From positions 10 to 64,009 of the forward strand of contig NZ_ACVO01000025.1 in assembly GCF_000175615.1 (NCBI RefSeq): 64,000 nt of DNA, read 5' to 3'. This stretch comes from Rothia mucilaginosa ATCC 25296. Lineage in GTDB: Bacteria > Actinomycetota > Actinomycetes > Actinomycetales > Micrococcaceae. Both the position numbers and the translations under genes were made by a program. The notes beneath the pieces are model-generated. The model saw nothing but the letters and a program-made list of their open reading frames with translations, did no database searches and was not told the DNA's origin. Shown in pieces: positions 34,310 to 43,008 of the stretch (positions are counted from its first letter, which is position 1; the number at the start of each line of letters is the position of its first letter).

Positions 34310-34750
34310 TTATCGATAGCATGCAAGGGTGATGCATCCTGCCGCCTCTACGGGGGCGTAACCGTAGCGTTTGTAGAGCGCAACGGCGTGTTCAGTACCG
34401 ACATCGGTGGTAATGAGTCGCTGTCGAATGTTTTCTCGGTCAAAGTCCTCAATGACACGCTTTAGAAGCGCAGAACCAATGCCCTGTCGTTGGACGTGCG
34501 GATGCACTAGGAGGTCCTGAATGTAGGCGATAGAATGTCCATCCCCGACGGCGCGGACTAGCCCGACGAGCCGTCCCGTTCCGTCTGTGGTTGCCTCTCG
34601 TGCGGTGTAGAGATACCGCGACCCTTCCACCATCGGGATGAGACGTTCGGGCGTTTTGGTATAGGCGCTCCAGCCGACAGAATCGTAAAGCTCAGTAAGT
34701 TCTTCTACGCTGGGAAGGGGGCTGGTGGAGTCCAAAATACAGTACCGCAT
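34310..34750 (-). CDS. GNAT family N-acetyltransferase
   Basis: A predicted acetyl-CoA-dependent acyltransferase of 146 residues; the substrate is unknown. The motif A region reads DLLVHPHVQRQGIGSALLKRV, with the pyrophosphate-binding QRQGIG, and motif B contains ALYKRYGYAP. The ATG at 34750 has a TACAAT-like -10 element about 8 nt upstream and no Shine-Dalgarno, so the mRNA is probably leaderless. The gene is bracketed by two copies of the ahpD 3' end. Confidence 0.82.
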   Translation of the reverse strand: MRYCILDSTSPLPSVEELTELYDSVGWSAYTKTPERLIPMVEGSRYLYTAREATTDGTGRLVGLVRAVGDGHSIAYIQDLLVHPHVQRQGIGSALLKRVIEDFDRENIRQRLITTDVGTEHAVALYKRYGYAPVEAAGCITLACYR

Positions 34751-34843
34751 ACAGGCATTGTATAGCGCCAAATCGGGGGATTTAGGGAACTACCGTCCAA
34801 CACGTTTTTAGCTAGTGCAGGGTATAATCTGGGCATAAAGTAA

Positions 34844-34880
34844 GCGGCGCATCCGACCCGTAAAGGGGTGGATGCGCCGC
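34844..34880 (-). terminator. Terminator of ahpC-ahpD
   Basis: GCGGCGCATCC and GGATGCGCCGC are perfect 11-base arms, followed on the minus strand by TTACTTTATG. It lies 30 nt past the ahpD stop at 34910. Confidence 0.75.
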
Positions 34881-34909
34881 TTCTGTGTAAGCTCTAACGC
34901 TTAGTGGGT

Positions 34910-35440
34910 TTAGCCCAGTGCCTCAGCCAGCTGAATGCCCTGTGCCACGCCACCGAGGGTTGCGGCAATACGGATCAGGTCGTTGACCTGCTCCTTGGTT
35001 GCGCCCTCTTCGCGCAGGGTGTGCTCGTGAGCCTCAACGCAGTGGGAGCAGCCGTTGACTGCGGACACTGCCAGAGCGAACATCTCGAAGTCCAGCTTCT
35101 CAATGCCACCGTTCTTGCCGATGATCTGCATACGCAGGTTTGCGCGCTGGTCATCGTATGCACCGTTCAGGAAGCCACGGGTGCGGTAGAAGATGTTGTT
35201 CATGCCCATGATGGATGCAGCACCCAGAGCAGCCTCGTAAGCGGTGTCGCTCAGGTGCTCCTTAGCCTCTGCAGCAATCTCAACAACAACAGAGTCAACC
35301 TTGGTTGCTGCTGCGGTTGCGAGGATTGCGCCCCAGAGCTGCTGCTCGGTGAGAGAGCTAATGCGGGGCAGGGAGGACAGGTTGAGGTTCATGTCCTTCG
35401 CGTAGGAAGGCAGAGCCGAACGCAGGTTATCGATGCTCAT
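34910..35440 (-). CDS. ahpD: Alkyl hydroperoxide reductase D
   Basis: AhpD reduces the peroxiredoxin AhpC in actinobacteria. The 176-residue protein is full length and carries the redox pair in VNGCSHCVEAHEHTL near residue 130, the carboxymuconolactone decarboxylase-like CxxC...H motif. It starts three bases after the ahpC stop, so the pair forms one operon. Confidence 0.95.
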   Translation of the reverse strand: MSIDNLRSALPSYAKDMNLNLSSLPRISSLTEQQLWGAILATAAATKVDSVVVEIAAEAKEHLSDTAYEAALGAASIMGMNNIFYRTRGFLNGAYDDQRANLRMQIIGKNGGIEKLDFEMFALAVSAVNGCSHCVEAHEHTLREEGATKEQVNDLIRIAATLGGVAQGIQLAEALG

Positions 35441-35443
35441 GGA

Positions 35444-36025
35444 TTACTTCATCTCCTTGAATGCGTCGATGGTTGCTGCACCCTTCTTCCAGTTGCATGC
35501 GCACAGCTCGTCGGACTGCAGTGCGTCCAGCTGGCGGAGCACCTCGTCGGTGTTACGGCCGACGGAGTCAGCGGTAATGGAGACCGACTGGATGGTGTTG
35601 TGGGGGTCGATGATGAAGGTTGCGCGGTCTGCAACGCCGTCCTTGTTCAGGATGCCCAGTGCTGCGGTCAGTTCACGCTTGAGGTCGGATGCCATGACGA
35701 TGGGCAGGTCCACGAGCTCTTCGTGGGAGCGGCGCCATGCGTAGTGGGTGTACTCGTTGTCAACGGAAACACCGATTACCTGGGTGTCGCGTGCCTCGAA
35801 CTCGTCAGCGAGCTTGCCGAATGCTGCAATCTCGGTGGGGCAAACGAAGGTGAAGTCCTTCGGCCAGAAGAAGACGACGCGCCAGGTGTCTTCGTCCAGA
35901 CCCTCGGAGGAGACGGTGGTGAAGTAGTCTTCGGGCTTGGTTGCTTCGATGTCAGCCAGCTTACCGGGGACAACGCCGGTGAGCTCGTATGCGGGGAACT
36001 GGTCGCCGATGGTCAGAACTGCCAT
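35444..36025 (-). CDS. ahpC: Alkyl hydroperoxide reductase C (peroxiredoxin)
   Basis: A typical two-Cys peroxiredoxin that reduces organic peroxides, hydrogen peroxide and peroxynitrite. The 193-residue protein has the peroxidatic Cys in FTFVCPTEI near residue 60 and the resolving Cys region ELCACNWKKG near 172. The ATG at 36025 has AAGAAGA upstream. A perfect inverted repeat lies in the promoter region at 36114-36136. Confidence 0.97.
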   Translation of the reverse strand: MAVLTIGDQFPAYELTGVVPGKLADIEATKPEDYFTTVSSEGLDEDTWRVVFFWPKDFTFVCPTEIAAFGKLADEFEARDTQVIGVSVDNEYTHYAWRRSHEELVDLPIVMASDLKRELTAALGILNKDGVADRATFIIDPHNTIQSVSITADSVGRNTDEVLRQLDALQSDELCACNWKKGAATIDAFKEMK

Positions 36026-36113
36026 AGTGTTCTTCTTTCTGCTTCGTGCCGCGCGGATTCGTTGCGCGGCGCTTGTTCTAAGTGGTGCCCATTGGGCGGG
36101 CTCGATAACTATT

Positions 36114-36136
36114 TTATTATGAATAATTCATAATAA
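36114..36136. promoter_or_regulatory. Fur/PerR-like operator of ahpC
   Basis: TTATTATGAA and TTCATAATAA are perfect 10-base arms separated by TAA. On the minus strand the site lies between a possible -35 TTGATT and an A/T-rich -10, 90-110 bp before the ahpC start. The shape resembles Fur-family peroxide-sensing boxes. Confidence 0.55.
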
Positions 36137-36251
36137 TCAAGTGATGACGCATTAAAACAGAAGTGTTTAACTATGATTTGCATCACCGAGCATTCTAGGA
36201 TGCTCACAAAAGCTTTTCCGGCGTACAAACCTGAGGGTTTAAGCTCGAATC

Positions 36252-36884
36252 ATGACCCCCGAACACAGTGACTTCTCAGAACACAGTGAATATGTAGAGC
36301 CCAACCAGCCCGAACTCATTACCGAACGCCTCACCCTGCGCCACCTGCGCGAGGCGGATATCCCCGACATCGTAGAAGCCTGCCGCGACCCGCAAATGAT
36401 TCGCTACACCCGCGTACCGCTAAACTACACGCGCGCCGACGCTGAGGACTCCCTGCTCACCACTGCCCGCCAGATTGCCGCCGGGCAAATCCAGCGCTGG
36501 GCGATTGACGCCTCCGGCGTGTTTGCCGGAACCATTGAATTACGTCTGGCTGACGGCACCCCCGAAAGCCCCGGAACCCGCGCCGAACTGGGCTATTACA
36601 CCGCCCCGAAGGCGCGCGGCAAGGGCTATATGACCGAGGCGCTGCGAGCCGTCCTCGGCTACGCTTTCGACCCGCTCGGGCTGGGTCTCGAGACTGTCCG
36701 CTGGACCACCCTGGCGGGTAACGAGGCCTCCGAACGTGTGGCGGTTAAAGCGGGTTTCACCGGCATCTACGACGATATTGACCCGAACTCCGGTCGCCCC
36801 GATGAGAACGGTCACCCGGTGCAGCATCGGGTGCGCCGCGCCGATATGACCCGCGCGCAATTTGCGGCGCTCTGGGCTAACTAA
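36252..36884 (+). CDS. GNAT N-acetyltransferase (RimJ/RimL type)
   Basis: A 210-residue acetyltransferase with the RimJ/RimL-like start ITERLTLRHLREADIPDIVEACRDP, the acetyl-CoA loop ELGYYTAPKARGKGYMTEALRAVL near residue 115, and GNEASERVAVKAGF. RimJ/L relatives acetylate N-termini, amino-sugars or antibiotics, so the substrate cannot be assigned. It diverges from ahpC. No clear Shine-Dalgarno is visible; GAGGG lies about 15 nt upstream. Confidence 0.88.
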   Translation: MTPEHSDFSEHSEYVEPNQPELITERLTLRHLREADIPDIVEACRDPQMIRYTRVPLNYTRADAEDSLLTTARQIAAGQIQRWAIDASGVFAGTIELRLADGTPESPGTRAELGYYTAPKARGKGYMTEALRAVLGYAFDPLGLGLETVRWTTLAGNEASERVAVKAGFTGIYDDIDPNSGRPDENGHPVQHRVRRADMTRAQFAALWAN

Positions 36885-36949
36885 ACTGCGCTCTGGACGT
36901 AACGTGCACGGGGTTGAGCGGGAGCCCATGAGAAAGCCCCGCAATCTAG

Positions 36950-37267
36950 CTACCTGATGCCGAAGCCGCGGAACGAGCCGTTCGGCTCCTCCCACTCGAC
37001 GAGAACCTCATCCACGCGCCCGGCGGTGTCGTCACCGCGCAGCACATCCACCAGGCGAGCGCAGGAGGCAGCGGTACCCTCCGCAACGACCTTCACGCGT
37101 CCGTCGTCGAGGTTCTCGGCGTAGCCGGTTAGGCCCATGGGCTTGGCGGTTCCGGCGCACCACCAGCGGAAACCCACGCCCTGCACTTTACCGCTGACGA
37201 AAGCGACGAGGCGGATTTCGGCGGGTTCTGCCGGGGTGCGATCGGTGAAGAAATCAAAGAAACCCAT
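36950..37267 (-). CDS. acyP: Acylphosphatase
   Basis: It hydrolyses acyl phosphates in the cytosol. The 105-residue chain has an extra N-terminal 15 residues before the 90-residue core. The catalytic Arg is in KVQGVGFRWW near residue 33, and the Asn is in GYAENLDDGRVKVVAEG. The C-terminus ends FRGFGIR. The start ATG has GGGAGGACCC upstream. Confidence 0.93.
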   Translation of the reverse strand: MGFFDFFTDRTPAEPAEIRLVAFVSGKVQGVGFRWWCAGTAKPMGLTGYAENLDDGRVKVVAEGTAASCARLVDVLRGDDTAGRVDEVLVEWEEPNGSFRGFGIR

Positions 37268-37532
37268 GGGTCCTCCCGGGGTCGTCTCATTGAGGGTGGT
37301 CTGATGGGGGTGAGCGCCGGTGGCGGCGCCCGGATTAGCTTCTATAGCTTCAGTCTAGAGGGTGCGGGGTGCCTGTCGCCTGGTTGCCGCGCGCACACGC
37401 CGTGAAGAGCTGAATAAGGGTAAAGCAACCGAAGCCGCGGCCTGAAAAGGAGTAACATTAGGGGCATTCACTTAGCGGCAATGCTGAACACACAGACATC
37501 TACCCGCATACAACCCATCCCCTGGAGGATCA

Positions 37533-39116
37533 TTGAGTTCACGCCCTAAAAAAGCGCCTCTCGTCGGTAACCCGGCGAAGACACCCTACAAGCCCTGGCC
37601 TGCTCTCTGGTCCCTGGTTGTTGGCTTCTTCATGATCCTGGTGGATGGCAATATCGTCACCATCGCCCTGCCGCACATGCTGCAGGATTTGGATGCATCC
37701 CTGTCGGCGGGTATGTGGGTGACGAGCGCCTACCTGCTGGCGTATGCGGTGCCGCTGCTCATTACCGGTCGTATGGGTGACCGCTTCGGTCAGAAGAACC
37801 TGTACATGATTGGTATGGGTATTTTTACGCTCGCCTCCCTGTGGTGTGGTCTGGCGCCGAATGTTGAGTCGCTGATTACCGCCCGCGTGGTGCAGGGCCT
37901 TGGCGCGTCGCTGATGACCCCGCAGACCATGTCTCTGATTACGCTGATGTTCCCGCCAAATGCGCGTGGTGTCGCCATGAGTATTTGGGGTGCGACTGCG
38001 GGTGTCGCCTCGCTGGTTGGCCCGATTCTGGGCGGCGTGCTGGTGGATACCCTCAGCTGGGGCTGGATCTTCTTCATCAACATTCCGGTTGGCCTGGTTG
38101 GTTTGTTCCTGGCGTGGCGTAATGTGCCGGTGTTCGAGCAGAAGAAGCACAGCTTCGACTGGTTGGGCGTGGTGCTTTCGGCGGTCGGTCTGTTCCTGCT
38201 GGTTTTCGGTATTCAGGAAGGTGCCACCTACGACTGGGGCACCATCACTGACTCGTTCATGGGTACCGGTATTGCGGTGAGCGTGTGGGGTCTGATTATT
38301 GCCGGCATTCTGGTGCTGGGCCTGTTCATCGGGTGGCAGGCCATTAACCCGCGTGAGCCGCTGGTTCCGCTGAGCCTGTTCAGTGACCGTAACTTCTCCG
38401 TGTCGAATGTGGCTATTTCGGCTATGGGTGTGGTCGCTATCAGTATGGCGTTCCCGCTGACCCTGTACCTGCAGCAGGTGGAGGGCCTGGACCCGACCCA
38501 GGCTGCGCTGATGACCGCCCCGATGGCGTTGTTCTCGGGCGCGTTGGCGCCGGTGGTGGGTGCGCGTCTGAACCGTAACGACCCGAAGTGGATTGCGGTA
38601 ATTGGTTTTACGCTGATGGTTGTTGGTTTTGCTCTGCTGCGCCCGACGATGGTTGCGGAAGGCAACCTGTGGCTGATGGTTGGCCCGATGATTATTCTGG
38701 GTGCGGCGAATGCCTGCATTTGGGGTCCGCTGTCGGTGTCGGCGACCCGTAACCTGCCGCCGCAGCGTGCCGGTGCCGGTTCGGGCGTGTACAACGAGAC
38801 TCGCCAGATGGCGTCGGTGCTCGGTTCGGCTGCGATTACCACGATTATGGCTTCTGCAATTACTTCGCACCTGTCTGCGTTGGGTCCGGCTGCTGCAGCG
38901 GGCGGTAGCTCTCACGGCGGCGCTGGAGGCGGCGTACTTCCGCAGATTCTGCGTGAACCCTACGCGGCGGCAATGGCGGATTCCATGATGCTTCCGCTGG
39001 TCGCGGCGGCAGTGGGTGCGGTCGTGTGCCTGTTCTACGCCTCCATGAAGACTTCTGAGGCGAAGGGCGCCGCGCAGAACGCTGCACGGAACACTGAGGC
39101 AGAAAACACTAAATAG
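37533..39116 (+). CDS. MFS transporter, DHA2 (14-TM) drug exporter family
   Basis: A proton-driven efflux protein of 527 residues with about 14 transmembrane helices. The N-terminal LVDGNIVTIALPHM and the loop GRMGDRFGQKN (motif A) are typical of the DHA2/EmrB group, as is GPILGGVLVDTLSWGWIFFINIPVG (motif C). The start is a TTG placed 4 nt after GGAGG; no ATG fits. A Gly/His-rich loop sits near residue 460. The substrate is unknown. Confidence 0.92.
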   Translation: MSSRPKKAPLVGNPAKTPYKPWPALWSLVVGFFMILVDGNIVTIALPHMLQDLDASLSAGMWVTSAYLLAYAVPLLITGRMGDRFGQKNLYMIGMGIFTLASLWCGLAPNVESLITARVVQGLGASLMTPQTMSLITLMFPPNARGVAMSIWGATAGVASLVGPILGGVLVDTLSWGWIFFINIPVGLVGLFLAWRNVPVFEQKKHSFDWLGVVLSAVGLFLLVFGIQEGATYDWGTITDSFMGTGIAVSVWGLIIAGILVLGLFIGWQAINPREPLVPLSLFSDRNFSVSNVAISAMGVVAISMAFPLTLYLQQVEGLDPTQAALMTAPMALFSGALAPVVGARLNRNDPKWIAVIGFTLMVVGFALLRPTMVAEGNLWLMVGPMIILGAANACIWGPLSVSATRNLPPQRAGAGSGVYNETRQMASVLGSAAITTIMASAITSHLSALGPAAAAGGSSHGGAGGGVLPQILREPYAAAMADSMMLPLVAAAVGAVVCLFYASMKTSEAKGAAQNAARNTEAENTK

Positions 39117-39210
39117 AGGCTTATCAGAACGGTTTTACGTCATATTTGGTGCATAAACCTGAAAAATGGTGTTATACCGGGAAAATCTAGATGCACTCTG
39201 TGTATGATGA

Positions 39211-39311
39211 AGCGGATTATTGTTGCTCTGAGGTGTCAAAACCTCGTGAGGGCGCAATGATCCGCTGTTCTTTAAGCGGCATCCCGTACCACCATATGTG
39301 TTCGGGATGCC
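39211..39311 (+). other. Structured intergenic element before the metalloprotease
   Basis: The 335-bp gap from 39117 holds two consecutive stems. AGCGGATTATTG (39211-39222) pairs with CAATGATCCGCT (39255-39266) around an inner GAGGT/ACCTC hairpin. GGCATCCCG (39278-39286) pairs with CGGGATGCC (39303-39311). TTCTTT lies between them. It could be the MFS terminator or a regulatory 5' leader of the protease. Confidence 0.45.
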
Positions 39312-39452
39312 TCGCCGCAGCGCACATATATACACTCTCCGCATAGACTGTGCCCAATGATCCAATAATTCACTCAACGCTGCCTCCGGCAAACATATAA
39401 TCACGAGGGTCCTCGCGCGCATTTATGCGAACGAATACGAGAAGAGATACAA

Positions 39453-40580
39453 ATGGCTTTCTCATTTTCTACCCGCGCGGCACGTACCGCGCTCGCCTCG
39501 GCGGCGATGCTTGTGCTCAGCTTGGTTGCTGTCCCCGCAGCGCAGGCGTATAACCCCGATATTGATGGCGACGGAATCGGTAATATTTTGGAGATGAGGG
39601 GGTATGACGGCGACCGTGATGGCAAACTGGAGATTGACTACCCAGGCATGGGCGCCAACCCGCTGAAGAAGGACCTCTTTGTCGAGATGGACTACATGCC
39701 CGGTCTGCTTGCTAGCGAAGAAGAGCTCGACCGCATCACCGAAATCTTCGCGAATATGCCGATTCGCAACCCCAACGGCACCACCGGCATCAACATTCAC
39801 CTGGACGCCGGTAGCGCCCGCAGCGCCAAGTATAACCTCGGCGGTGGTAACGAAGTCCCCTATCAGCAACTGGATAGCACCATGGAGAAGTGGCACGAGA
39901 TCCGAAGGGCTAACATGGACCCGGACCGTGGATCTTCCTTCCACTACATGATTTGGGGTGACGCTCACGATGAATACGGCTCCTCGGGGCTGGGTTACAT
40001 AGGCGCTCCAGGGTTCGTCGTGACTGTGGGCCCGCGCTTCTGGGGCAAGTCGGCAACCTCCGACGTGCGCGTGGCGACCTTCGTGCACGAGCTGGGTCAC
40101 AACCTCGGCTTGCGTCACGGTGGTACCGAGGATGTGAACTACAAGCCGAACTACATGAGCATCATGAACTACCGTTACCAGCTTAGGGGCATAGAACGCC
40201 CGGACGGTACGAAGTACTTCGGCTACTCGACCCGCGTCTACAAGGACCTGGACGAGAACAAGCTGGATGAGAAGACCGGCTTTGGCCGCAATGCATACGG
40301 CCTGTTCTATAAGGGAGCTCCCGCCTGGGAGTCTATTGACTTCAATGGCAACGGCAAGATTGATGACGAGCCGGTGTCGGTCGACCTTAACCGTGATGGT
40401 GAGAAAACCATCCTGACCGCACCGAATGACATGAAGAATATAAAGCTACCGGCTACTGCTGGGAACTATGACGACGACTACTGGATGCCTTCCGAACAGA
40501 AGTTCTCTGGAGAGATTGAAGAGAACGAGATGACCGCCGACCGTGCGCGTGCTGAGGGCCTGGTTCCCGCGAAGGACTAA
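39453..40580 (+). CDS. Secreted zinc metalloprotease, metzincin-like (copy 1)
   Basis: A predicted extracellular protease of 375 residues. A Sec signal peptide ends near residue 32 (PAAQA-YN). The zinc site HELGHNLGLRH (His212, Glu213, His216, His222) is the extended metzincin motif, with a Met-turn candidate at Met238 (NYMSIMNY). Two Ca-binding-like loops, DIDGDGIGN near residue 36 and DRDGKLEID near 54, resemble dockerin/EF-hand loops. A similar DFNGNGKIDDE occurs near the C-terminus. A paralog lies 1.2 kb downstream. Confidence 0.88.
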   Translation: MAFSFSTRAARTALASAAMLVLSLVAVPAAQAYNPDIDGDGIGNILEMRGYDGDRDGKLEIDYPGMGANPLKKDLFVEMDYMPGLLASEEELDRITEIFANMPIRNPNGTTGINIHLDAGSARSAKYNLGGGNEVPYQQLDSTMEKWHEIRRANMDPDRGSSFHYMIWGDAHDEYGSSGLGYIGAPGFVVTVGPRFWGKSATSDVRVATFVHELGHNLGLRHGGTEDVNYKPNYMSIMNYRYQLRGIERPDGTKYFGYSTRVYKDLDENKLDEKTGFGRNAYGLFYKGAPAWESIDFNGNGKIDDEPVSVDLNRDGEKTILTAPNDMKNIKLPATAGNYDDDYWMPSEQKFSGEIEENEMTADRARAEGLVPAKD

Positions 40581-40631
40581 GCGGTAGCAGTCACCGGCGG
40601 TGCCCAGTAGGATAAGCCTTAAACACGGCGA

Positions 40632-40670
40632 GGGGCCCGGCATCCGTTATGGATGCCGGGCCCCCTTGTT
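40632..40670. terminator. Bidirectional terminator between convergent genes
   Basis: GGGGCCCGGCATCC pairs perfectly with GGATGCCGGGCCCC over a TTAT-like loop, followed by CTTGTTTA. It serves the metalloprotease (plus) and possibly the gene ending at 40684 (minus). Confidence 0.85.
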
Positions 40671-40683
40671 TATGCTCGGTACT

Positions 40684-41535
40684 TTAGCGGGTGATGGTTG
40701 CCGAAGCGCGCAAACCAGCCAGGTCCTGGAAGGTGTACTCGCCACCCTCGGTCAGCTGCATTGCGACGTTACCGCTGGTGATCTGAGCGGTGGTGGTCAG
40801 GGTGTAGCTGGAGGTCACCTCGGTGAAGTACACCGGAACCAGCGAAGCCAGAACCTGCGCGTAGCTCACGCCGTCCTTCGCGGTGGCTTCCAGGTAGTCG
40901 GAGGTGCGGATGTCCAGTACGCCGGTCCAGACGTTGTCTTCGATGACCGGCTCGTAGAACTTCGCAGTGTATGCGATGCCGTTGAACGCCGCCACGGCGG
41001 GGTTGTTGGTCTTTGCGCCGCCCGCACTCTTGGCGAGTGCCGGGATCTCAACGTCGTTCTCGGTGTCCCACAGCAGCGGGTCGGTGACGTCCTCGGCGGT
41101 GGGGAAGGTGAATTCGAAGGTCACCTGCAGGTGCGCCTGAGGGTACAGCCAGGAGCTGCCCTGGAACTCGCCCTTGGAGTTGATGGGTGCGGAAATCCAC
41201 AGGCCCGCACCACCGTACAGGCCGGCGCCGACGCTACCGCCGGGGGTGAAGGTGCCGCCGCCGCGGCTCTGCGGGGTGGTGGAGGTTGCGGTGATGTTGG
41301 GTACCTGCACGGTGTAGGAGTCCAGGCCGTAGCGGGTATCAAAGTCGTTGGCGGGGTTCGAGTTGAACGCCTGAGTGAAGACACCGAACTTCAGGGTCGG
41401 GGTTTCCTGCGCATCGGTGGACGCCGCGTAGGCGGGTACCGCCGCTGCGGTTGCGATGACGGGGGTGCTCCACGCGGCACCCTTGATGAGGGCGCGGCGG
41501 TTTAGTCCGTTAGTGGTGTTCGAGGAAGAAGTCAT
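40684..41535 (-). CDS. Tat-exported protein of unknown function
   Basis: A secreted protein of 283 residues from the ATG at 41535, which follows AAGAGAGATCCC. The N-terminus has a twin-arginine signal (LNRRALIKGAAWSTPVIATAAAVPAYA) of a form common in actinobacteria. The mature part is Thr/Ser/Gly-rich, probably all beta, with no Cys and no anchor. I do not recognise the family. Its position between two secreted metalloproteases suggests a shared extracellular setting, which is inference. Confidence 0.78.
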   Translation of the reverse strand: MTSSSNTTNGLNRRALIKGAAWSTPVIATAAAVPAYAASTDAQETPTLKFGVFTQAFNSNPANDFDTRYGLDSYTVQVPNITATSTTPQSRGGGTFTPGGSVGAGLYGGAGLWISAPINSKGEFQGSSWLYPQAHLQVTFEFTFPTAEDVTDPLLWDTENDVEIPALAKSAGGAKTNNPAVAAFNGIAYTAKFYEPVIEDNVWTGVLDIRTSDYLEATAKDGVSYAQVLASLVPVYFTEVTSSYTLTTTAQITSGNVAMQLTEGGEYTFQDLAGLRASATITR

Positions 41536-41768
41536 GGGATCTCTCTTGTCATTAAGAATGTGGTGATGCATGTGAGTTGAATTACTGATACTCTAATGTA
41601 ATTCAGCTCATCTTCAAAATTATCTCAACTTTTACCTTAAAGTATGAATGTTACGGCACCCAGCTCACCTAACACGTGAAACGGGAGCATCATGGAAACC
41701 GAGGAGAACGTCCTCCCGGAAAACTCCACAGAAACACCACCGGTCACCACACACTTAAGGAACACAAC

Positions 41769-42854
41769 ATGGCATTTATGAAGAGTGCACGCGTCACGCT
41801 TGCCTCCCTTGCAGTGCTCTGCCTGGGCACTATCGCAGCCCCCGCAGCAAACGCCTACAGCCCCGACATCGACGGCGACGGCATCCCCAACACCTGGGAG
41901 ATGAAGGGCTACGACGCTGACGGCGACGGCAAAATCGACGTCGACTTCCCCGCAATGGGTGCAGACCCCAAGCACAAGGACATCTTCGTAGAGATGGACT
42001 ACATGGCAGGCCTGCTGCCCAGCGAAGACGAACTGGACCGCATCACCAAGATTTACGCCGACCTGCCCATGCGCAACCCCGACGGCACCACCGGTGTGAA
42101 CATCCACCTGGACGCCGGTAGCGCCCGCAGTGCCAAGTACAACCTCGGCGGCGGCAACGAAATCAGCTACCAGGCACTCGACAGCGAATTCAAGGCGCTC
42201 CACCGAATCAAGGCGACTGAAGGTAAGTTCAACCCCGCCCGTGAAGGCACCTTCCACTACATGATCTGGGGCGACTACTACGACAACAGCTACTCCTCCG
42301 GTATCGCTAACTTTGGCGGTCGTAACTTTATGGTCACCGTCGGCCCGCACTTCTGGGGCGAGGCAAGCAGCAATATCCGCGTGGCAGTGTTCGTGCACGA
42401 GCTCGGCCACAACCTCGCGCTGAGCCACGGCGGCTGGGACGAAATCAACTACAAGCCCAACTACTACAGCGTCATGAACTACCAGTACACCCTCACCGGT
42501 GTGCCCATGGCTGACGGTAGCCGCTACTTCGGCTACTCCACCGCCGAGTACCGCATGCTCAACGAGGCGAAGCTGTACGAGGCGCGCGGCTTCGGTCCCC
42601 GCGCGGCTGGCTTCCTGTACAAGGGCAAGCCCGCCGACCAGCCGATTGACTTCAACGGCAACGGCAAGATCGACACCGAGCCGGTGTCCGTGGACCTGAA
42701 CGGTGACGGCATGATCACGAACCTGGGCGCGGCAAGCGATGTGAAGATGATCCGCTTCCAGGCGACCGAGCACCCCGAGAAGGATAAGGGCCCCGAGCAC
42801 ATTGAACCGAGCGGCATTACCGCTGAACACGCTCGTTCGCTGGGTCTGATTTAA
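41769..42854 (+). CDS. Secreted zinc metalloprotease, metzincin-like (copy 2)
   Basis: A paralog of the 39453 protein, 361 residues from the ATG at 41769 after TAAGGAAC. The signal peptide ends near residue 28 (PAANA-YS). The zinc site is HELGHNLALSH (His210, Glu211, His214, His220), with Met-turn MNYQY shortly after. The Ca-loop sequences DIDGDGIPN, DADGDGKID, DFNGNGKID and DLNGDGMI are better conserved here than in copy 1, suggesting calcium-stabilised folding. Conserved blocks NIHLDAGSARSAKYNLGGGNE and FHYMIWGD are shared. Confidence 0.88.
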   Translation: MAFMKSARVTLASLAVLCLGTIAAPAANAYSPDIDGDGIPNTWEMKGYDADGDGKIDVDFPAMGADPKHKDIFVEMDYMAGLLPSEDELDRITKIYADLPMRNPDGTTGVNIHLDAGSARSAKYNLGGGNEISYQALDSEFKALHRIKATEGKFNPAREGTFHYMIWGDYYDNSYSSGIANFGGRNFMVTVGPHFWGEASSNIRVAVFVHELGHNLALSHGGWDEINYKPNYYSVMNYQYTLTGVPMADGSRYFGYSTAEYRMLNEAKLYEARGFGPRAAGFLYKGKPADQPIDFNGNGKIDTEPVSVDLNGDGMITNLGAASDVKMIRFQATEHPEKDKGPEHIEPSGITAEHARSLGLI

Positions 42855-42905
42855 GCGGCGCAACGCCAACAAAGAGCCTTGTCAGCTCAGTAAAATGGCA
42901 TAGCA

Positions 42906-42947
42906 AAAGGTGCGGATATCGAATCATCATTCGGTATCCGCACCTTT
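42906..42947. terminator. Bidirectional terminator
   Basis: AGGTGCGGATA pairs perfectly with TATCCGCACCT, flanked by AAAA on the left and TTTA on the right. It lies between metalloprotease copy 2 (plus) and acs (minus). Confidence 0.85.
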
Positions 42948-43008
42948 ACTCTATGTAGCTTTTAGCTCAGCTCAGTGCTCAGCGCAGCGTGCAGCTCAGC
43001 AACAGAGC

